Part shown: one piece after another, positions 57,390-64,000 of the stretch
Layout of the letters: each line of letters begins with the position of its first letter
Numbering within the stretch: position 1 is the first letter of the stretch
Origin: Bettongia penicillata ogilbyi
Lineage: Eukaryota; Chordata; Mammalia; Diprotodontia; Potoroidae
Direction: 5' to 3'
Assembly (NCBI GenBank): GCA_023548195.1
Contig: JAJHZJ010000311.1
Coordinates: 9,248,825 to 9,312,824, forward strand
DNA: 64,000 nucleotides
Translations under genes and position numbers: made by a program
The notes under the pieces: generated by a model
What the model was told of the DNA's origin: nothing
The model's input: the letters and a program-made list of their open reading frames with translations, nothing else
Database searches by the model: none

Positions 57390-57735
57390 TCTCCAACTCT
57401 GACTTCATGCCTTTGTACTACACATCTTCCACCCCAGAACACACCCTCTCCTCATAATCTGCCTAATAGAAGCCCTCTCTTCCTTCAAGACTAGCTCAAG
57501 CACCACCTTGTAAGTGAAGATATTCATGATATCCTCCCAATGTCAAGTGCCCCCTTCCTTATATTTAACTACCATGCATATGCGTTTATTTTCTATTTAT
57601 TGTGCATATTGTTTTTTCTTCTGTTAGCATAATGAGCTACGTGTTTAACTCTTTGCATTTGTATCCTTAAAACTTTGCACCATGGTGGCATATAGTAGGA
57701 GATTAATAAATGTTTTATGTTTGTTTGATTGATTG
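57390..57735 (+). repeat. L2 LINE 3' region
   Basis: 'cttccttcaagactagctcaagcaccacc', 'gcatattgttttttcttctg' and the terminus 'ggcatatagtaggagattaataaatg'. Confidence 0.7.
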
Positions 57736-58649
57736 ATATCTAGCACTACAGTTCAAGAATAATTCTTCTTAATGGTGAATTCCTCCAGATATTCCTTTTT
57801 TTTTTCAGATAATACTATGGTAACTGCATTAAGTTCTGGAATATTTTAAGGTCTCTTAAATATGATTCATATTCACTGACAAGAGGTCAAACCAACAATC
57901 TAAATAAGAAAAACCAAGGGGATGAAGAATGCCTATTGTTCAGACTAGGATATGAATTTGAATGGATAGCTAAGAGAGTTTAGTTTAGTTCAGAATATAC
58001 AATTTTAACAGACATTTCAAATGAACAACTAGCCAGACTCAAGCAATGGTTCAGACTCAGAATTAAGTGGAAAAGAGAGAATGGAATGAATTGCTTTTCA
58101 GAATCTGCATTTGTTTTCCATGACTTCAAGCTCTTGAACTTCATCTCTCTAACACCAATATTCTTCCTTCAGTATAAGGTGGCTACAAGTCATAGAAAGT
58201 CACTGTCTCTAAATAATCAAAACTTGGTTTCCAACAGTGATATACTATAATAAATTACATGCACAATAAATTACAAGTGAAAATGATGTTAAAATGCTGT
58301 ATCACTAAAGTAATACATGCCCGAAAAAGGACATAGGGATGTTACGCAGTGTGAGGGAAAATAACAGACGGACAGCCTGTTTGGCACATTGGTACACATC
58401 TTAACATTAACTAAGAAGTGTACAGAAAATACTCCAGGACATTGGGTAGATGTCTTATAAAAGATTTATGAGAAGACACACAAAAAAAGAGTTACAGAGG
58501 ATTGCAAGACATGAATGGAATATGACTTATGAAATTAGAGGCAACACATATATTCATGATGATGATGATAACTATTGCTAACACTTCTGAAGTGCAAATG
58601 CATTGAAATATTAACTAACCATCCAGAACTCGAGAGGTGATAGTCTACA
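57736..58649. other. Unassigned DNA
   Basis: Nothing recognised. Confidence 0.4.
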
Positions 58650-59130
58650 GCTCTTTGGCCTAATCAGAGCACATATGGTGAATTGTATTCTGATCTGGAC
58701 GCCACATCTTACTAAAAATGTTAATAAGCTAGAGAACATTCATATAGGAGGTGAAGAAGAGTTTTGAGATCATGATATATGGAAGCTGTTTGTAGGACTT
58801 GGGTATATTTAAGCAGAAGAAGATGAACCTTAGGCAGGACATATATAATAATGCACATAAAATGTTGTCAAGCCTTGCTTTTCTTGGCCCTGAAAAGCTA
58901 AAGTAGAAGCAATAGGTAAAAGTTGTAGAGCAAAATTTGGGTTTGATATAAAGAAACAATGAAAGCTATCAGAAAGTAGATCAGGCTGTCTTAGGATAAA
59001 ATGGGCCCTTCACTGAAGGTACTCAGGTAGAGATTGGGAGGTCACTTGTCAGGTATGTCATGCGAAGGCATGGATTGGACAATATAGACTTTTGAGATCT
59101 CTTCCAACTCTGAGATTCTGTGCCCAGAAT
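58650..59130 (+). repeat. CR1/L3-type LINE 3' region
   Basis: 'ttctgatctggacgccacatctta', 'aagcaataggtaaaagttgtagagc', 'cactgaaggtactcaggtagag', 'gatctcttccaactctgagattctgtg'. Confidence 0.75.
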
Positions 59131-59299
59131 TGAAACTGTACCCAAATCTAGCTACCTAAAGAGAGAAACACAAATAGAATCTGTGGGCATACATATTTCC
59201 AAATCTCTATAAAATACATAATGAAACATAATGAAAATACATAAAATACATAATGTGAAAATCACATCAAAATGGGTTTTAAGGACACTCAGAATTGAT

Positions 59300-59485
59300 T
59301 ACTGTCAAGGGCATCACCATCCTCCCGGTTACTTAGATTCATGACCTCAGTGTTATCCTCAACTCTTCACCTAGACTCACATACCCAATCTGCTTCCAAG
59401 TTTTATCTTTTTTGCCTTCACATTATGTTTCATACATAACCCTTTCTCTCCAGTCACACAGGCCACTACCGTGGAGCATCCCTTC
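59300..59485 (+). repeat. L2 LINE fragment
   Basis: 'gacctcagtgttatcctcaactcttcacctagactcacatacccaatctgc'. It probably belongs with the following copy. Confidence 0.6.
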
Positions 59486-59689
59486 ATCACTTCACATATG
59501 AACTAAAGCCATATTAAATACTATGTTTAACATATTGATTTTAGGATTATGTACACAATAAACATATTCATTATTATCTTGAATGTCTTGAATATCTAGA
59601 GCGTCCCTTGGTTTACAGCACAATTCTAGACACACCACTGGTGGTCATTTCAAAATCAACTCAAATTTTGAGTCTGTTGATTATTTTTC

Positions 59690-60305
59690 TTCTTAGGGCT
59701 TCTGGTTGATCGCCTTTCCTCAAGTCTCTCCCTGGCTAGAATCCATGCTCCACTCAGTTGCAAAGTGGTCTTTTTGAAAACAGGGTTGACTGTGTCATTA
59801 TCTCTCCCCAACACACACTCAATAATTAACTCCAGTGGATCCCTATTACCTTCAGGATAAAATATAAAACACTTTGCTTGACTTTTGATACTTTTTATGA
59901 CTTGGTCCCTTCCTAACATTCCAGGTTTTTATTCCTTACTTCCTTCTGTGACATGGTGAACAGACCCACTTTCTATTCCTAAAACATGACACTCCCTTTT
60001 GATGCCTTTTCACTGGCTGTCCCCAAGTCTGGCATGCTCTCCTTCCTCCTCTCTGGATCCTGGTTTCCTTTAAGAATGAGCACAAATCCAAATAGCCATC
60101 TTACACGAAAGGCCTTTTCTGTTCCTTCACGTTTGCCCTTACCTCACACTCCTTCCATTTCTGACCCTCCAAGATTATCTTCCATGTATAGTTATAGAAT
60201 TTGCACATACATAGTTTGTTTTCATTTTGTTTTTCTTTTTGCTTGTGTTTCAATCCTTGTTCCTGGCACCTAGTAAGCCCTGAATAAATGCTTGCTGATT
60301 AAACT
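59690..60305 (+). repeat. L2 LINE 3' region, long copy (~0.6 kb)
   Basis: 'agtggatccctattaccttcaggataaaatataaa', 'cccaagtctggcatgctctcc', and the terminus 'cctggcacctagtaagccctgaataaatgcttgctg'. Confidence 0.8.
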
Positions 60306-60869
60306 GATTGTAATTACTATTTATAATACTAGACCTCCTATATGGGATATGTCATTGGAGATGAAATGCCATTTAATGGTCTAATATAATAGTGTCTTGG
60401 ATATGCTCAAAATATATTAGAGGATGTATTTAGCATCATGCATAGGTGTCTGATTTTGAGTAGAAATCACGTACGAGTTTCTGTCACTTCCTACATAAGG
60501 ACAGTTCACAGCATGATAAGTTCAGCTGCTCTAATTTAAGAGGGTGGAATGAAGCATTTTGTAATATAATTATTCCTGAAGAAAAAGCCACTGTGTATAC
60601 CTGTTTATAGAGTACCACATGAAGTCTATTTAAAAAGTGAGTTGTTTGCTTAAAAAATTAAGAGCATTAGAGTCACAGGTACATATTGTATCTAGAGGAA
60701 CCTGATTCTTTTTAATGTACTTTGTATTTTTATATATTTATATGCATAAATATATATTGTTATATATGTATATATATGTATTTTATATATTTCTCCCTTT
60801 CATTTGAACTACTGGATCACATGTTTCCCAACTATACTATGGAAGAGCACTGCTTTACAACAAAAACAG
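60306..60869. other. Unassigned DNA with TA tract
   Basis: A TA-rich simple run at 60720-60795; otherwise nothing recognised. Confidence 0.45.
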
Positions 60870-61005
60870 ACCTTAGAAATGATCTAGTTCAAAAACTTCA
60901 TTTTACAGATTTCTTAAGAAAAGTGAAGCCTCGAGATGTTAAATTAACTTTCTGAAAGTCGCACAGCTAATGACTGACATATCTGTTAAAGCCAAACTTT
61001 GCAGT
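60870..61005 (-). repeat. MIR/THER-type SINE, truncated
   Basis: 'ttagaaatgatctagttcaaaaacttcattttacag', 'gaaagtcgcacagctaatg', reversed. The adjoining MAR1 appears to cut it. Confidence 0.6.
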
Positions 61006-61009
61006 CCTT

Positions 61010-61265
61010 ATTGTTGTTTTTAAGCATCTTGTGGTCAAGTGCAACTCTTCATGACGCCATATGGGATTTTCTTGGCAGAGATACTGGAGTGATTTCTCAT
61101 TTTCTCCTCCATCTAATTTTACACAAGAGGAAACCGAGACCAACAGGATTAAATGATGTGTCCAAAGTCACAAAGCTAGTAAATATCTGAGGCAGGATTT
61201 GAATTCAGAAAGAGGAATTTTTAAGATGCCAGTCCTCACACTGTAGCTACTCTACCACTTAGTTT
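61010..61265 (-). repeat. MAR1-type tRNA/RTE SINE
   Basis: Reversed: 'catgacgccatatgggattttcttggcagagatactggagtg', 'gtcacaaagctagtaaatatctgaggcaggatttg', head at the right. Confidence 0.85.
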
Positions 61266-61610
61266 CCTTAAAGTCAAACTTATTAGCACTTAAAAGAAAA
61301 CTATCACAGGATTATAAATAAATCAACAGACATTTAGTCCAAGCATATATGAAAAGAATCCCCCTCTACCATACCTGAAAAGTGTCCCTCCCTTGCTTGA
61401 ACACCTCCAAGGAGGAAGCGTATTAACATTCCTTTTATTTTAAAAGTTTATTAGAAAAATCAGTATTTCAGCAAAAGAAAAATACCCTTTGCAAAAGGAC
61501 CAAAGGGCTCCTGCTTTCATAGTTTCTTGCATGAGGCTTTACTATAATGGCTTTCCAGTTATAGAAGCCAAAAATATGGCATCCTTAAAATGATTACTTT
61601 TTTTTTCAGC

Positions 61611-61848
61611 AGCTTCTCCATGGGTTTCTTTTATGCCACTTCAAACCCTCAAAGATAGAAGCATATCAATTTTTTTTCCACCTAGAGCAGAAACTATTGA
61701 AGCCATGAGGCATGATGCCCGGGCAAGTAACAGTGGTGCAGAATATAGTCTGATGGTGGGTTCAGTCACTCAAGGAAGTGGGATGATCCAGTTTTCACTA
61801 TGGCAAGTAGGAAAGGTACAACACCAGGCTTTTCTGTGGCCACAGTAA
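61611..61848 (+). other. Exon-like open frame, unproven
   Basis: A frame stays open from a polypyrimidine-AG acceptor-like sequence (ttttttttcag at 61600-61610) to TAA near 61848. It contains an ATG at 61633. The peptide is of mixed composition (for example ETIEAMRHDARASNSGAEYS) and is not from a repeat I know. No donor, partner exon or family is recognised. It could be a terminal exon of a lineage-specific transcript or chance. Confidence 0.2.
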
Positions 61849-62049
61849 CTAAGATTATTGTAGAAAAGTATAACTTTCCCTTCCAGAGAGGAAGTACAAA
61901 GCCTTGAATGTCTACACCCTAGGGCAAAGTCCTTCTTGCCTCACAATAGATACAACTTTACTCAAGGATTCTGATGGCTTGGGAGAGTTGAATCACATAT
62001 CCCCAGGCTTATTCATCTCTTATGTGATGAAAGTGTTAAATAGATTATG

Positions 62050-63300
62050 TTACAAACCTCTTTCATCATGAATGAGAGTCATTTTTTAATTATTCCAGTT
62101 CAACTTATAGGGGATTTAGTGGTTCACAAATAAGTAAAATTTAAGATACAAGTCTTGAGCTCAGTTTGTAAAGGCCCCCATTTCCAATAACAAAACTAGC
62201 AATGACAGTGATGTATGGTTTATTTTATGAGACCTGAAAACTGATGGATATGTGATCTTATAAATGCTTAGACAAACTAATGCACATAATTATATTTTCC
62301 ATTTGAAGTCTATTGCTCGGCATTCTAATACAATATCATTAGTTGAAATGGCCACAATGATACAGCTTGGGCAGTTTGTCTCGGTAATTACAGGGTGATT
62401 ATTTTTGACTGGAATAAAGATTTCAGTTTTACTATGGTAGAAAGCATCATCACAAATTAGAAACCATCTTAGCAAAGAATAATAAAAAAACTTTAAGGTT
62501 TTAAATGTGTATTATGGTATAATCCTGAAATAATTCCTTATTAAGACTAAAGTGCATGGATATTTGGCTAACTACATTATTTTTTTTCTACCATGCTTAA
62601 AATATGGCCTTGCCAAAAGGGTAACACTTATCTCATTAATGGTTCCCATGTATACAGACTTTTAACATTAGATAAAATTCTAATGTGGTAAATAAGGCTT
62701 GTGTCATAATTAACATAAGCATTAAAAAGGTTTTTTTTTTTTTTGTGAACGCAAAAATACAGCATTTGTCTTCACTATTTTCAGAATGGTTGATTAAAGT
62801 AGACAGTGTCCTAACATCTGCATTGAAAACTGTATTAATCAATTGATTAATCATGAGGCATTAATCAAAATCTTCCCTAAGTGTTTTAGTTTGGGAGCAG
62901 CTCTTAGTATTTTCTATCAGATTCCTTTTAAGGTGTCCATTAAAAAGATTAAATTTGGGTGGTAAATATTGAGGGGTTGTGGCACATGTGGCTTCCTACT
63001 GGAAGGTCACAGCCACTGCTCATTAGTGCTACTTTTAATGGGATAAGAAGCAAAAGTTCTGAATATGTGACTAAATCAATTACTCAGACTTGCAGTTGAG
63101 TTGTTCCAGTAAGGAATTTAGCATATGCAGAACTGACACCATGGATGACCATGATTTCTCCGTAGTGCTTTCCTTTAGAATGAAGAATAATACTTCCTAC
63201 TTAACAAGTTTAAACTGGATGCCCAATAAACTGATGCCGCGATTGCTCTTCAATATGTTGGTTCACAGAAACCAGCTAAAAGTCAGCCTCCATTATTAAG
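62050..63300. promoter_or_regulatory. Candidate conserved noncoding block with homeodomain palindrome
   Basis: The longest repeat-free block near the window end. At 62834-62851 is a perfect 18-bp palindrome, ATTAATCAATTGATTAAT, and the half-site ATTAATCAA recurs at 62860-62868. More ATTA cores and a GGCCTTGCC/GGTGGTAAAT stretch surround it. The 61-codon minus frame near 62290 is not taken as a gene. The enhancer role is inferred. Confidence 0.38.
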
Positions 63301-64000
63301 GGCATATTTAAATAATCTAACTTGCCCTCTACAATGAATGTAAAACTTTCCATTATAGGAGTGAATGCCTACAGAATTAAATGAATTATTTCAGTGTTTA
63401 GTTAGATTCAATTGGACTTCACAGAACACTTTCAAGTATACTGAATAACTGCAAATTCCAAGATTTGTGTCCTGAATCTGGGTTGTGCTTACATTAAGAA
63501 ACCTTCCACTTTATAGTTTTCCTTAAATAATAATTACATGGAGAAGATCTGAGAGACAGAGAGAGAGATAACAAAAGGTTGAATATACATCTTAGCAATA
63601 AAAATTATCTCAAATATGTATCTTAATTTAGCAACATTTATGTCTAAGAAGCATTTCTCATTTCTCCATTGGACCTTGCTTTCTTATTTTATTTCACATT
63701 AAATCACGTTCTAGAAAATTCAAAGCACAGATGTTCATGACCTTGCCTTTTGCTTACTACATTCATTCCTTACGATTATACTTATTTCCTTGGGCAATCT
63801 CATATAGTTCAAAATGAAGACCATCAAAAGAAGTCTTTGTTTCCTATACAAGATAAATGTGCAGGTGTGATCAGATTGAACCCGGAGTAGTTCTGGAAAA
63901 CCAGTTTCCCCTTCTAGCTTCAAAGAACTCTGGTCACTTTTGAAAATGGGATGGCCCATCTATCTTGGGGCTGATGTCTAAGAGGGAATACATAAGAAAA
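63301..64000. other. Unassigned DNA to window end
   Basis: Nothing recognised; a short GA stretch lies near 63551-63570. Confidence 0.4.

Noticed and set aside
5065..60305. Apparent plus-strand bias of L2 copies
   Set aside because: It vanished once reversed copies (5285, 17405, 18479, 19605, 24615, 25645, 35200, 51176) were recognised as L2.

Overview
This window is intergenic DNA from a mammal, almost certainly a marsupial. The base composition is AT-rich and CpG-poor. Three things point to the host: MAR1-type SINEs (a tRNA-like head joined to an RTE-type tail), many old L2, CR1/L3 and MIR/THER CORE-SINE copies, and L1-derived elements whose first bases match the known start of mammalian L1. 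The species cannot be fixed from the sequence. No host protein-coding gene, rRNA, tRNA, snRNA or CRISPR array could be supported. Most open frames are chance frames or lie inside repeats, so the window reads as a gene desert or a very large intron.

The most informative content is a family of ORF1-only, L1-derived retrotransposons (half-L1, HAL1-like). Copy A (14147-16931, minus strand) and copy B (45105-47843, plus strand) are each about 2.75 kb and each bounded by a perfect target-site duplication of 16 and 18 bp. Both have the same plan: a 5' leader of about 0.7 kb, a broken ORF1 of about 1.1 kb (coiled coil, RRM, C-terminal domain), and about 1 kb of purine-rich 3' region. Neither has room for ORF2. 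Copy C (7570-9774, minus) is an older relative with a different leader and a missing 3' end. Copy D (13431-14109, minus) is a 5'-truncated 3' end. D and A landed independently, about 22 bp apart, in one older SINE.

Region by region: 0-7.5 kb is mostly unique, with a few SINEs and L2 pieces and two conserved-element candidates. 7.5-17 kb holds HAL1 copies C, D and A and an RT-type LINE fragment. 17-22 kb holds L2, MIR and a near-perfect 78-bp palindrome. 22-27 kb is mostly unique, with two conserved-element candidates. 27-35 kb is dense in nested L2, CR1/L3, MAR1, MIR and L1 3'-end fragments. 35-45 kb is mixed, with a hAT-type element inserted in an L2 and a CTCF-like motif. 45-48 kb is HAL1 copy B. 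48-61 kb holds old repeats, a large GA/GGAA microsatellite and an LTR-like block. 61-64 kb is unique and holds the best homeodomain-motif cluster.

No genes act together here. What can be read is the insertion history of the repeats, plus several unique AT-rich blocks with clustered homeodomain or nuclear-receptor motifs that are candidates for distal enhancers. Those blocks are inferred from motif content only and need cross-species alignment.
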